Origin: Trichocoleus sp.
GTDB lineage: Bacteria > Cyanobacteriota > Cyanobacteriia > Elainellales > Elainellaceae
Assembly (NCBI GenBank): GCA_036702865.1
Contig: DATNQD010000074.1
Location: 62,001-126,000 of the forward strand
Length of the DNA: 64,000 bases
Reading direction: 5' to 3'
The notes below the pieces were generated by a model. That model made no database searches, had not been told where the DNA came from, and saw nothing but the letters and a program-made list of their open reading frames with translations. Positions 50,874-60,913 of the stretch are shown in pieces. The translations under genes were made by a program, and so were the position numbers. Each line of letters starts with the position of its first letter. Within the stretch, counting starts at the first letter, position 1.

Positions 50874-51572
50874 ATGCACCAAACCTTTGACGCCGCTCTG
50901 GGGATTAATCTACTGCACGCGAATCAGGAAGGAGCTGACCACAATCGCGCCCATTTCGACAGTTGGGGTATCACTTGCCTCAATGTGATGAGCAGTCCGG
51001 GGGCAGGTAAAACGGCTCTGCTTGAGCGCACATTGGCAGCCCTGAATACTGAACTTAAAGTTGCTGTGATTGAAGGCGATATGACGACTGAACTGGATGC
51101 CGATCGCCTGCGGCAGTATGGGGTTCCTGTGATTGCCATCAACACCGGACGTTCCTGTCACCTCGACTCCAAGATGGTGTCTGGCGGCATTCATCGATTA
51201 GCCCATGAGTACAATCCGGCAGAATTTGATTTGGTGCTGGTTGAGAACGTTGGCAATCTCGTTTGTCCAGCAGAATTTGAGGTGGGTGAACATGCCAAAG
51301 TCGCGCTGCTCAGCATTACTGAAGGAGAAGATAAGCCGCTCAAGTATCCGGTCATGTTTCAGGAAGCAGATTGTCTGCTGATTACGAAATTGGATCTTGC
51401 TCCTTATCTAGAAGTGGATATCGAACGCATTGCCGCAAATGTCCGACAGATGAATCCTCACGTCACGATTATTGCCGTATCGGCTAAAACGGGTGAAGGC
51501 TTGGAGCTTTGGTATGACTGGGTGCGGCAGCAGGTGGCTCAGAAACCTGTCTTAATCGCTCATTCGCATTAA
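50874..51572 (+). CDS. HypB-like nickel-insertion GTPase for the guanidine hydrolase
   Basis: A 232-residue SIMIBI-class GTPase. Walker A is [30 protein letters not shown], the metal-site [28 protein letters not shown] and the guanine-specificity TKLDLA all match HypB. A short HSH tail ends the protein; no long N-terminal His-rich store is present. GTP hydrolysis would drive nickel transfer together with the HypA-like protein. It corresponds in position and type to Synechocystis sll1079 (GhaB role). It is last in the three-gene guanidine operon. Confidence 0.92.
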   Translation: MHQTFDAALGINLLHANQEGADHNRAHFDSWGITCLNVMSSPGAGKTALLERTLAALNTELKVAVIEGDMTTELDADRLRQYGVPVIAINTGRSCHLDSKMVSGGIHRLAHEYNPAEFDLVLVENVGNLVCPAEFEVGEHAKVALLSITEGEDKPLKYPVMFQEADCLLITKLDLAPYLEVDIERIAANVRQMNPHVTIIAVSAKTGEGLELWYDWVRQQVAQKPVLIAHSH

Positions 51573-51801
51573 TTCACACCTTAACGATTCCCTAGAGGGA
51601 ATGCTGCTCACGTTGTTTCTGATTCTTCTCAAGAACCGTGAATCTTCGTTCCCTCCATACAACATCAAACGATTTCCCAATTGTTCTCTCGATCGTTTCT
51701 CTGATTGTTTACGGTAGTGTTGCCAAACTCTGATGAATGATTAGAAATGGGTGGATAAAAACACCCACCCTAGAGGTTAATCAATCATTTGAAGAATTTT
51801 C

Positions 51802-52572
51802 TTATTGCGGCGATTGTGTTTCGTCCATTGCAGGTGGGCGGTGTTGCTGAAGCTGCTGCCGCTGTTCTGCAGTCAGGATAGTGTCCATCTGCTGACGAGT
51901 GGCTTCCCGGATTTGCTGAATTTGTGTCTGCTGCTCATCAGTTAGATTGAGCGACTCAAACATCTGACCTCTCTCTCCCCGGTTTGCTCTAGCGGCTTCT
52001 AGCTGGGTTTTCTGGGCATCCGTTAAGACATTGCTAATTTGCTCTCGCTCCGATTGTTTAATCTGTTCCATCTGTGCTTGCTGCTCGGAGGTTAGGTTCA
52101 GGTTTGGATGCCGCATTCCTTCTCGTCGAGGATTCTGCTGAAGCTGTTGCCGCTGTTCTGCAGTCAGGATAGCGTCCATCTGCTGACGAGTGGCTTCCCG
52201 GATCTGCTGAATTTGTGTCTGCTGCTCATCAGTTAGATTGAGCGACTCAAACATCTGACCTCTCTCTCCCCGGTTTGCTCTGGCGGCTTCTAGCTGCGTT
52301 TTCTGGGCATCCGTCAAGACATTGCCAATTTGCTCTCGCTCCGATCGTTTAATCTGTTCCATCTGTGCTTGCTGCTCCGAGGTCAGATTGAGCCAGTTTT
52401 GCCGATGGAACGATCGTCCTGCTGATGGGGTTGCCGAAGTGGATGAGGACTGTGCCAGTGCAGCGGGAATCATTCTGCTGGAAAGGGTCAGCACAGCAAC
52501 TCCAGCCAGCAATGAGAGCCATTTAACCGTTGCCTTTTGATTCTTTAGCATTGTTGCAAAATTTAAGTTCAT
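51802..52572 (-). CDS. Spy/CpxP-like exported LTXXQ-repeat protein
   Basis: A 256-residue protein with a signal peptide (about residues 1-40, ending PAALAQ). The mature part has four helical LT-x-x-Q type units (LTSEQQAQMEQI, LTDAQKTQLEAARANRGERG, LTDEQQTQIQQIREATRQQM, LTAEQRQQLQQ), which come as a near-exact duplication with a 97-residue period. Spy and CpxP are periplasmic ATP-independent chaperones of envelope stress with similar motifs; the role here is inferred. TTAGGA precedes the ATG at 52572. Most residues are Gln, Glu, Arg and Ala, giving a charged helical bundle. Confidence 0.82.
   Translation of the reverse strand: MNLNFATMLKNQKATVKWLSLLAGVAVLTLSSRMIPAALAQSSSTSATPSAGRSFHRQNWLNLTSEQQAQMEQIKRSEREQIGNVLTDAQKTQLEAARANRGERGQMFESLNLTDEQQTQIQQIREATRQQMDAILTAEQRQQLQQNPRREGMRHPNLNLTSEQQAQMEQIKQSEREQISNVLTDAQKTQLEAARANRGERGQMFESLNLTDEQQTQIQQIREATRQQMDTILTAEQRQQLQQHRPPAMDETQSPQ
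51849..52391 (-). repeat. Intragenic tandem duplication, 291-bp period
   Basis: Two DNA copies of roughly 240-250 bases (from 51849 and from 52140) are nearly identical and offset by exactly 291 bases (97 codons) within the Spy-like gene. A less conserved stretch of about 40 bases separates them. Confidence 0.88.
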
Positions 52573-52842
52573 TAGAAGTCCTAAGCAGTTTCTAGAAGTA
52601 CAGTCATCGAACAGTGATGGGATTCGATAGTTCTAATCTTAGAAATCGATCGTTGCTTTCTACATGGATCAAACTTCCCAATTGCAGTAGGACTAAAGTC
52701 CTATTCTCAGTTAGGAACTTAGTACTGACGGAATCGACCTAATTCAGGAACAGCCGCCCTGTCAGAGGCGATCGTGCCTGCAATAGACTAGGAGCAGGAT
52801 TTGCTACTTCAGCACTAAAACTTCACCCGTCTCTTCAACCCA

Positions 52843-54075
52843 ATGCAGCGCCCATCCCTTTTTTCGAATCGTTCCTTTCGCTTGCTGCTCTACCTAGAGT
52901 GGATTTTATTGGGCATCACGCTTTTAGGAGCAATTCGACCTGCACCGCATCGGGAAATCAGCGAGGCAACTCTGCCTTTAACACTGCTGACGCTCCTGGC
53001 ATTTGGGGCAATGGGTTTCAAGCTGCCGATGGAGAGAACTCGCGATAAAGTGCTTTATACAGCGATCGAGTTTGGCTTGCTATTTTTCACATTTCTGCTG
53101 GATGGGCGAACCATCTCTTTTCCGCTCCTTGGTTTAATTATTGTGATTCGGAGCTGCTTAATTTTTGCCCAAACGAATCGGGTAATTGTTGCCGGATTGG
53201 TGCTAGCAACTTTTCTGCTGATGCTCTTTCAGCGAGTTCCAGAACCCCGCCGCCCCCATCGCGTCCCGCCCATCCTCCCTTCCCCGGACTCGTTTGCTCA
53301 TACAATTCTGAGCCTGAGGCTCAACGTTGCCATCACTTTTGGTCTAACACTCCTATTTACCTTACTGCTTGTGAATGCGCTGCTGGCTGAGCGAGAAAGT
53401 CGCAAAAAGCTGCTGATTGCCAATGATCAGTTACGTCAATATGCTCTCCGCATTCAGGATCAAGCAACTTTACAAGAGCGTAACCGCATTGCGCGTGAAA
53501 TCCATGATGCGCTGGGGCATGTCCTCACGGCTCAAAGCATTCAGCTCGAAAATGCAATGCTGTTTTTACCAGCCGGATCAGAGAAAACAAAATCTTTTTT
53601 ACAAGAAGCAAAGCAGCTAGGATCCAGAGCATTACAGGAAGTGAGGCGATCGATCTCCACGCTACGTGCTAACCCCCTTCAGGGACAATCACTCACAACA
53701 GCAATTGATAAAGCAGTACAAGACTTTTATCAAACAACCGGAATCCAGCCAAAGTACCAGATCCAATTATCGCACCCTATTTCTGTTGATATCAGTACAA
53801 CGCTTTACCGCATCATTCAAGAATCACTCACCAATATCTGGAAACACAGCCAAGCAACGCAAGTTCACATTCACTTGGAAGAGCAGGCAGAAACCATTCA
53901 GTTACGGATTGAAGACAACGGGCAAGGATTTGATCCGACGCAAAACACAACTGGTTTCGGGCTACAAGGAATGCGAGAACGCTCGATCGCTTTGGGAGGA
54001 AAGTTTGCGCTTTTTAGTCAGCCACAGCAAGGCTGTCAGATTCTCGTATCGGTTCCGTTACATAAAACCCTATAA
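52843..54075 (+). CDS. NarX/DesK-type membrane histidine kinase
   Basis: A 410-residue kinase. The N-terminal 190 residues form about five or six membrane helices. A short linker leads to the HisKA_3 domain with His221 in REIHDALGHVLTAQS, then the HATPase domain with TLYRIIQESLTNIWKHSQAT (N box), RIEDNGQGFDP and GFGLQGMRERSIALGG. Kinases of this class phosphorylate NarL/DesR-type regulators; none is encoded in this window. No extracytoplasmic sensor domain is present, so membrane state or a partner protein may be sensed. Confidence 0.9.
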   Translation: MQRPSLFSNRSFRLLLYLEWILLGITLLGAIRPAPHREISEATLPLTLLTLLAFGAMGFKLPMERTRDKVLYTAIEFGLLFFTFLLDGRTISFPLLGLIIVIRSCLIFAQTNRVIVAGLVLATFLLMLFQRVPEPRRPHRVPPILPSPDSFAHTILSLRLNVAITFGLTLLFTLLLVNALLAERESRKKLLIANDQLRQYALRIQDQATLQERNRIAREIHDALGHVLTAQSIQLENAMLFLPAGSEKTKSFLQEAKQLGSRALQEVRRSISTLRANPLQGQSLTTAIDKAVQDFYQTTGIQPKYQIQLSHPISVDISTTLYRIIQESLTNIWKHSQATQVHIHLEEQAETIQLRIEDNGQGFDPTQNTTGFGLQGMRERSIALGGKFALFSQPQQGCQILVSVPLHKTL

Positions 54076-54190
54076 CGTCATCACACTCAGGACTGATTTT
54101 GACTTAATTTCATGAATCTTGGTGCAATTGTGACGGTATCTAAAATCTGATCATGGGAACATTACAGGTATTCGATTTTTCCAAGAACCC

Positions 54191-54376
54191 ATGAATGCAA
54201 ATGCCTTTCAGCAAACTCCTGACTGTTTAATTTGCCAGTTCTATACCTGCAATTTGCACCTCCGCTGTACCATTCGCCCTTATGGAGTAGAGTCTGGTCG
54301 CTGTGCAGATTTCGTCCCGGCATCACACCCTCAGCATCCAGAACCACATAAGGAGAAAGCCTGCGACAAGAAGTAA
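54191..54376 (+). CDS. Small Cys-rich protein, DUF6464-like
   Basis: A 61-residue protein with five cysteines in the first 40 residues and one near the end. The pattern CLICQFYTCNLHLRC then IRPYG and GRCADF resembles small cyanobacterial DUF6464 proteins (Cys-x-x-Cys-x-Phe-Tyr ... Cys ... Pro-x-Gly ... Cys-x-Asp-Phe), recalled by pattern only. It may bind a metal. The ribosome binding site is weak. A long hairpin follows the gene. Confidence 0.6.
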   Translation: MNANAFQQTPDCLICQFYTCNLHLRCTIRPYGVESGRCADFVPASHPQHPEPHKEKACDKK

Positions 54377-54384
54377 GCCCTAAG

Positions 54385-54469
54385 GAGCTGGAAGTAGGAG
54401 CAAATTGTGAAGACTGCTACAGGTTTGGATCGATCGCCTTCTCAAGCACCTCCCACTCCCAGCTCTTTT
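54385..54469 (+). terminator. Long imperfect hairpin, possible terminator
   Basis: GAGCTGGAAGTAGGAG (54385-54400) pairs at 14 of 16 positions with CTCCCACTCCCAGCTC (54450-54465), followed by TTTTCC. The loop of 49 bases is unusually long for an intrinsic terminator. Confidence 0.45.
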
Positions 54470-54564
54470 CCTGCCCACTGTTTCCGTTTCCTACCTGTCA
54501 CCTAACTTCACGTCCTGTTACCCTTTATCACAGAGCAGTTTGCAATTTCCCCAAAATGAGATAA

Positions 54565-55620
<1,056 letters not shown>

Positions 55621-56106
55621 CTGATCAAACCTCTCCTTAGCTGACTGATCACCAACTGCCTGTGGGATAGGTGTCTTGACTGTTTAGACCAACGCCAGGA
55701 AGATGCCTACCCCACAAAAGATGCACAGTGATAGCAGGAAGCAGGCAGGATTGATTCAGTGGTTTTTGATTCAGAGACGATCGGTTGCAGCAGACTTCAG
55801 TGCCTTTGCTGCCAACTCGTCGGCTTCAATCGTCGGCTTCAATCGTCAGAATTCTCGCAGGCATCGTAATTAAAACGGCATGGAGATACCTGCTGCATCT
55901 TCTCGGCTACCCATAAAATCGTCTTAACCTCCATCATGCCTCGCCTCAAATTCTAGGTTTAGCCATCCCAACACCCTGAAAAGCCAAATTCTTCGTTACA
56001 TTTTTTCTACATTTTTGAAAATGTTCCGGAGAATATTCCTGTCCACTGATGGATCAGCCGTCCATTTCTTTTAGGTTAGGATGCACCCAGAGACTGAGGC
56101 AAAAAA
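55621..56106. other. Intergenic region with a 13-bp tandem repeat
   Basis: About 490 bases without a supported gene. CGTCGGCTTCAAT occurs twice in tandem, with a partial third copy, at 55818-55847. The right end holds the ribosome binding site (GAGG) of the next gene. Confidence 0.5.
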
Positions 56107-56724
56107 ATGAATCCCTTCAAAGCAATGAATTTCAATGGTTATATGGCTGGGCTGAGAGTATTCATGGGTGGCTTAGCAGTGGCAATTCCACTGATTCCAG
56201 CGGTTACCCTTGCCCAAACATCGCTCGTTAATCCCTGTCCTCGCATCTACTACGAGGAACCTTTCAACAGCAGCAGGGCTGTGCCGCAGGGTTGTCCTCC
56301 TAATGCCGCAACGCAACAACAAAACGGACAAACTGGACAGACAGTTCCCACTACACCTACCCCATTACCTGGCACGATCGCACCCTCCCAATCTGCTCCT
56401 GAGCCTGCTCCTAGTGCAGTGATCTCACCAACCAATGGCGTTGTAAGCCTACAGCTAGTGAATGCAACTAATACGGACGTGACTTATCAGGTGATTGGCG
56501 ACACCAATTCGCGATCGCTCTCAGGCAATAGCCAAATAACCTTACAAGGGTTAAACGTGCCGATCAACATGACGTTTGTACGTCCTGATAGTGGTTTTGT
56601 CAGTGTAACGCCCAGAGAAATTTCTCCTGGAGTTCTCCAAGTCACACTGACCGAGGCTCAGACTGTTGATGAAGGTCAAGGGGCATTGAGCATTGAGCAG
56701 AATGGCAATGTGTATCTGAATTAA
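56107..56724 (+). CDS. Secreted hypothetical protein with Pro/Gln linker
   Basis: Unrecognised 205-residue protein. A signal peptide (about residues 10-37, ending LAQ) precedes a short Cys-containing segment (NPCPRIYYEEPF, GCPPNAATQ), a Pro/Thr/Gln-rich linker (about 75-105) and a C-terminal beta-rich domain (about 110-205; SLQLVNATNTDVTYQVIGD, VTPREISPGVLQVTL). It is probably an envelope or surface protein. No enzyme motif is visible. A palindromic interspersed repeat lies 30 bases downstream. Confidence 0.72.
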   Translation: MNPFKAMNFNGYMAGLRVFMGGLAVAIPLIPAVTLAQTSLVNPCPRIYYEEPFNSSRAVPQGCPPNAATQQQNGQTGQTVPTTPTPLPGTIAPSQSAPEPAPSAVISPTNGVVSLQLVNATNTDVTYQVIGDTNSRSLSGNSQITLQGLNVPINMTFVRPDSGFVSVTPREISPGVLQVTLTEAQTVDEGQGALSIEQNGNVYLN

Positions 56725-56754
56725 TCTGAATTAAGACGGTTAAAGGTTATCTAG

Positions 56755-56797
56755 CTCCCTAAATTCCTAAATCCCCCAAAATTGTGGGGGACTTGAA
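56755..56797. repeat. Interspersed palindromic repeat, copy 3
   Basis: CTCCCTAAATTCCTAAATCC followed by CCCAAAATTGTGGGGGACTTG. Its CCCCCAAAATTGTGGGGG core is palindromic. It is related to the copies at 27206-27240 and 39512-39543. Confidence 0.75.
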
Positions 56798-56825
56798 GAC
56801 TATTACCCCTACTCCCAAACCTGGC

Positions 56826-57404
56826 TTACAGCGTCATCGATCGCAAAAATAGCTGCGTCATATAGTAAGTGTTGCCAATTCGCCAAACGCCAACCCCAGT
56901 TTCTCGATATTCCGAGCGGAGGATGTTTGCGCGATGACCAGGGCTATTCATCCAACCACTTACTGCAATTGAGACTGGCTGTGGAAGGTTAGTGCCTCTA
57001 AATAAGTTTTCACCGACCATGATGTAGTAAACTCCTTCCGCTCTCACTCGCTCTACCACGGTGTCACCCTGTGGGCTGTTGTGGCTGAAGAAATTTTTCT
57101 CTGCCATTTCTTTGCTGTAGCGACGAGCAACGACCGTCAGTTTTTCATTGAAGCGAAGCTCACTTAAACCCTTCTGAAGGCGGATCTGATTGATTTGATC
57201 AATAACTTGTGTCTCCATCGTGGCGGTTGAAGGAGACTGCGAAGGCATGGGTTCTGGCTGGCTTGACTGACCCGGACTGAGGGAATACTCCTGTAAGATT
57301 TCGTTGACAAAACCACAGCTTGAAAGGGTCAGGAGAATAGTAGTTGACGCAATCCAGGGAAGCGATCGTGAATAAAACTTTGAATGTAATTTATTGCGCC
57401 TCAT
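56826..57404 (-). CDS. CAP/SCP-domain lipoprotein
   Basis: About 192 residues from the ATG at 57404; a TTG at 57425 is also in frame. A hydrophobic signal ends in the lipobox LSSC, so the protein is probably lipid-anchored. After a Pro/Ser-rich spacer the CAP domain (about 70-190) shows MAEKNFFSHNSPQGDTV, MVGENLFRGT, SGWMNSPGHRANIL and the closing GIGNTYYM-like strand. Bacterial CAP proteins are secreted and poorly understood, with proposed roles in adhesion or lipid binding. The gene is transcribed alone. Confidence 0.88.
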   Translation of the reverse strand: MRRNKLHSKFYSRSLPWIASTTILLTLSSCGFVNEILQEYSLSPGQSSQPEPMPSQSPSTATMETQVIDQINQIRLQKGLSELRFNEKLTVVARRYSKEMAEKNFFSHNSPQGDTVVERVRAEGVYYIMVGENLFRGTNLPQPVSIAVSGWMNSPGHRANILRSEYRETGVGVWRIGNTYYMTQLFLRSMTL

Positions 57405-57561
57405 TACTGTTTTGATCAAGCCCAATCTTTTCAGCTTTTATTGTAACGATTACTGTAGCGATCGTACCTTAGAGTAAGGCTATGCCAATAGTTAGATGAA
57501 TCTTGCATAAAGATGTGGCTAGAAATAGGGAGTTAATGGTGAACGAATTGGAGAAGAAGAG

Positions 57562-57756
57562 ATGGCAAAACCAAATCCGATTCAAGTGCAAAAAGATCTG
57601 AAGGGAATGGACTATCCTGCCAGCAAGCAAGACTTAATTGATCATGCAAAGAAGCATGGTGCAGACAAAGAAGTTGAGTCACTGCTTAATGAAATTCCTG
57701 ATCAAGATTACGAAACCCCTGCTGAGCTAAGCAAAGCCCTGGGTCAAATCGAGTAA
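57562..57756 (+). CDS. DUF2795-domain protein
   Basis: A 64-residue protein that is almost entirely a DUF2795 domain: QVQKDLKGMDYPASKQDLIDHAKKHGA and ESLLNEIPDQDYETPAEL. The domain is small, helical and of unknown role; members occur widely in stress-related and small standalone proteins. The ATG has GAAGAAGAG upstream. It precedes rtcB by 124 bases on the same strand but need not belong to that operon. Confidence 0.85.
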   Translation: MAKPNPIQVQKDLKGMDYPASKQDLIDHAKKHGADKEVESLLNEIPDQDYETPAELSKALGQIE

Positions 57757-57880
57757 TTGCCACGAAAATTGTTACCCTGTTGCAGATAGTTATTGTGTTA
57801 ATAGATGGGGCGAATCTCTCGCCCTGATTACTTATATTTATTCCTAAAAAATACTATTAAAAACTTGTTTTAGTAATTTT

Positions 57881-59344
57881 ATGAGCGCCTTACAATCCCA
57901 CATTCAAAAAGTTTCTGATACGGTTTGGGAAATTCCGACTTCCTATAAAGATGGAATGCGGGTTCCGGCTCGAATCTACGCAACGGAAAGTTTGATCCGC
58001 GAAATGGATGAAGGCGTATTAGATCAGATTACCAATGTAGCAACGCTACCGGGGATTACGAAATATGCTATGTGTATGCCCGATGGTCATTTTGGCTATG
58101 GCTTCCCGATCGGCGGTGTAGCGGCAATGGATGTCGATCGCGGCGGCATTATTTCCCCAGGCGGCATTGGCTTTGATATCAACTGCGGGATGCGTTTAGT
58201 CACAACCAACCTGACCTATGACGAGGTGAAGCCGCACCTGAAGGAACTGGTTGATCTGCTCTACAAGCGGATTCCAGCCGGAGTTGGCAGTACTGGCTTT
58301 CTAAAAATCTCGCGGAATGAGTTTCGGCAGGTGGTGGAAGAAGGCGCAGGATGGTGTGTGCAAAATGGCTATGGCTGGGAGGAAGACCTGGAGCTGACGG
58401 AGGAGAATGGCTCCTTTCAGGGGGCAGATGCTTCTAAAATTAGCGATCGGGCAATCGATCGGGGCTTTAACCAGATTGGCACTTTAGGGTCGGGCAATCA
58501 TTATCTAGAGATTCAGGTTGCCAAGCCAGAAAATATTTTTGACCCAGAGCTGGCAAAAGCTTTCGGCATCACAATTCCTAATCAAGTAGTGGTCATGTTT
58601 CACTGCGGCAGTCGGGGCTTTGGGCATCAGGTCGCCACAGACTATTTGCAAACTTTCCTGAAAGTCATGGAAAGCAAATATAACATCAAGATTCTCGATC
58701 GCGAGTTGGCTTGCGCTCCGTTTAACTCACGGGAAGGACAGGCATACTTTTCGGCAATGAAGTGCGGTATCAATATGTCGTTTGCCAACCGCCAAGTCAT
58801 CTTGCACCGGATTCGGGAAGCCTTTTCGCAGGTGTTTAAGCGATCGGCTGAAGATCTGGAGATGCGAATGGTCTATGACGTATCTCATAACACTGCCAAG
58901 CTAGAGCGGCATCTTGTCGATGGACAGGAGCGCAATTTGCTGGTGCATCGCAAAGGCTCGACTCGCGCATTTGGACCTGGAATGCCTGATTTGCCCGAGC
59001 GCTACGAGAAAACCGGACAGCCCGTTATTATTGGCGGCAGCATGGAAACTGGGTCTTATTTGCTGGCAGGCGTACCCACAGGTGCAGAAACCTTCTTTAG
59101 CACTGCCCACGGTAGCGGACGGACGATGAGCCGCACTAAAGCCCGTAAGACCTGGCGTGGAGAAGCTTTACAAAAGCAAATGGCGGAGCGAGGAATTTAT
59201 GTCCGCAGTACCTCCTGGTCGGGTTTAGCAGAGGAGGCAGGCGGGGCATATAAAAATATTGATGAAGTGATTGAAGCGACGGAGTTGGCTGGCTTATGCC
59301 ACCGAATTGTGCGCCTTGCGCCGATCGGTAATATTAAAGGATAG
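57881..59344 (+). CDS. rtcB: RtcB RNA ligase
   Basis: A 487-residue GTP- and Mn-dependent ligase that joins RNA 2',3'-cyclic phosphate or 3'-phosphate ends to 5'-OH ends. Metal and guanylation motifs are present: FDINCGMR, GSGNHYLEIQ, FHCGSRGFGHQ, DVSHNTAK and the guanylated-His motif STAHGSGRTMSR. It begins a plus-strand cluster with a 2H phosphoesterase, a COG0523 GTPase and archease; archease is the known turnover partner of RtcB. This strongly suggests an RNA repair or tRNA-processing role. No RtcR regulator is seen. Confidence 0.96.
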   Translation: MSALQSHIQKVSDTVWEIPTSYKDGMRVPARIYATESLIREMDEGVLDQITNVATLPGITKYAMCMPDGHFGYGFPIGGVAAMDVDRGGIISPGGIGFDINCGMRLVTTNLTYDEVKPHLKELVDLLYKRIPAGVGSTGFLKISRNEFRQVVEEGAGWCVQNGYGWEEDLELTEENGSFQGADASKISDRAIDRGFNQIGTLGSGNHYLEIQVAKPENIFDPELAKAFGITIPNQVVVMFHCGSRGFGHQVATDYLQTFLKVMESKYNIKILDRELACAPFNSREGQAYFSAMKCGINMSFANRQVILHRIREAFSQVFKRSAEDLEMRMVYDVSHNTAKLERHLVDGQERNLLVHRKGSTRAFGPGMPDLPERYEKTGQPVIIGGSMETGSYLLAGVPTGAETFFSTAHGSGRTMSRTKARKTWRGEALQKQMAERGIYVRSTSWSGLAEEAGGAYKNIDEVIEATELAGLCHRIVRLAPIGNIKG

Positions 59345-59355
59345 CCATTCTTCTC

Positions 59356-59376
59356 AGGCAGGTGACCTTCCTGCCT
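59356..59376 (+). other. Small hairpin between rtcB and the 2H phosphoesterase gene
   Basis: AGGCAGG (59356-59362) pairs with CCTGCCT (59370-59376) around a 7-base loop, with no T run after it. It could stabilise or separate the two parts of the message. Confidence 0.45.
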
Positions 59377-59438
59377 AGTATAGTAACTGAGTGGGCGTTT
59401 TGCTCAATTACCCCGTTCAAGACTCAGTCTCAATTAAT

Positions 59439-59957
59439 ATGAAGGTTTCATTCTGGTTAATTCCCGCTGAAGAGGATAGAGAGGTTTTGCAGGAGATGAT
59501 CGATCATCTGGCTGAAACCCACGATGCTCCGTTCTTCGCTCCGCACTTGACGCTCTACTCTGGAGAATATGCCGACGATGCCGATTTGAGCGATGTGATT
59601 AGAAGCTCAGCGCAAGGAATTCGGGCAGTGACATTGGCAATCGACGGGCTGCAGCATACTGAAGAGTATCAGAAATCACTCTTTATTCAATTCCGCTCTA
59701 GCAAAATCCTGGCTCAGATTGCAACTGCGCTTCAGCGTCAAGCCAGCAAACGATCGAAGTTTACGCTTGATTTCCATCTCAGTCTGCTCTATGGCTCTCT
59801 GAGTGAAGCTCAAAAGCAGGATATCATCACCAAGCTAGATCTCACGAAGCAACAGATTGTCTTTAATGAAATCTGGGCGATCGCCATTTCTGATCAGGTT
59901 GAAACGACTGAAGATGTCGAAAGCTGGAAAGTCTTATGTTCTGTAAAAATGCGTTAA
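59439..59957 (+). CDS. 2H phosphoesterase / cyclic phosphodiesterase-like protein
   Basis: A 172-residue protein from the ATG at 59439 (the frame reads up to 59391). Two HxS/T motifs, HLTLYSG and HLSLLYG, define the 2H superfamily, which opens 2',3'-cyclic phosphates or acts as 2'-5' RNA ligase. Its place directly after rtcB and ahead of archease suggests it prepares or trims RNA ends for the ligase. The specific reaction is not known. About 95 bases separate it from rtcB. Confidence 0.85.
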   Translation: MKVSFWLIPAEEDREVLQEMIDHLAETHDAPFFAPHLTLYSGEYADDADLSDVIRSSAQGIRAVTLAIDGLQHTEEYQKSLFIQFRSSKILAQIATALQRQASKRSKFTLDFHLSLLYGSLSEAQKQDIITKLDLTKQQIVFNEIWAIAISDQVETTEDVESWKVLCSVKMR

Positions 59958-59989
59958 GCGTGATTTAGCCAACTTGAAATGAGGGAGTT

Positions 59990-60895
59990 ATGCAAGGACG
60001 CACATCCCTAACCCTAATTACAGGACCGCTTGGCAGTGGTAAAACGACGCTGCTCCGGCACATCCTGGCAACTGCTAATCGAAAAATTGCCATTTTGATG
60101 AACGAATTCGGTGAGATTGCGATCGATACCCGGATTCTGCAAGGCAAGAATGTTCAGATGGCAGAATTAGGGGGAGGGTGCGTCTGCTGTTCCCTATTAG
60201 GCGAATTTGAAGCCGCCGTCAATGAAATTATTGAGACGGTCAATCCAGAAATTATCGTTGTCGAAACCACTGGATTAGCCGAACCCGACGCTCTGGTGTT
60301 TGATATTCAGGAAAGCGTGCCTCAGGTACGATTGGATGGCGTCATTACCGTTATTGATGCCGATTCGCTGGTACGTTATCCCCAAATCGGTCACACGACG
60401 CGCATCCAAATTGAAGCCGCAGATACCATTTTGCTTAACAAAATCGATCTGGTTGTCGAGACAGACTTAGCCACGATCGAACCCAAACTGTACAACCTCA
60501 ACGACACCGCCACTATCATCCCCATCATCCGGGGTCAAATCGATCCCGACCTAATCTTCGGCATCGGACGCACCGAAACCAAGCCTCAGCCCCTTCATCA
60601 CGTTCACCAACTCGAATTTGACTCCTTCAGTTACAGTTCTCCCCTCTTGTTCGATCGCACCCTGTTTGAGTCATTTGCCGATTCGCTCAGCCCGATCATC
60701 TATCGCGCCAAAGGCTTTGTCCGCTTCCCCGAAGGAACCTACCTCTTCAACTACGTCACCGGACGCTGGGAACTCGAATCCTTCATGCAAGACATTACCG
60801 AACTCGTCTTCATTGGTAAGCAAGTGATAGAACATCAGCCAGAAATTATCGATCGACTAGAAGCCTGTCGGCTCAAAATTCTTTCTGAATCCTAA
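59990..60895 (+). CDS. COG0523/CobW-family metal-chaperone GTPase
   Basis: A 301-residue G3E GTPase. Walker A is GPLGSGKTTLLRH; the metal-binding CxCC motif is in GGGCVCCSLLGEF; VVETTGLAEPDALVF and LNKIDLV are the switch and specificity motifs. The C-terminal CobW-C domain is present (YRAKGFVRFPE, WELESF). There is no His-rich loop. COG0523 proteins move Zn, Co or Mn to target proteins. Lying between the phosphoesterase and archease genes, it may supply metal to RtcB or its partner; this is inference from position. Confidence 0.9.
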   Translation: MQGRTSLTLITGPLGSGKTTLLRHILATANRKIAILMNEFGEIAIDTRILQGKNVQMAELGGGCVCCSLLGEFEAAVNEIIETVNPEIIVVETTGLAEPDALVFDIQESVPQVRLDGVITVIDADSLVRYPQIGHTTRIQIEAADTILLNKIDLVVETDLATIEPKLYNLNDTATIIPIIRGQIDPDLIFGIGRTETKPQPLHHVHQLEFDSFSYSSPLLFDRTLFESFADSLSPIIYRAKGFVRFPEGTYLFNYVTGRWELESFMQDITELVFIGKQVIEHQPEIIDRLEACRLKILSES

Positions 60896-60913
60896 CTGTA
60901 AACTTTCTGTTTC

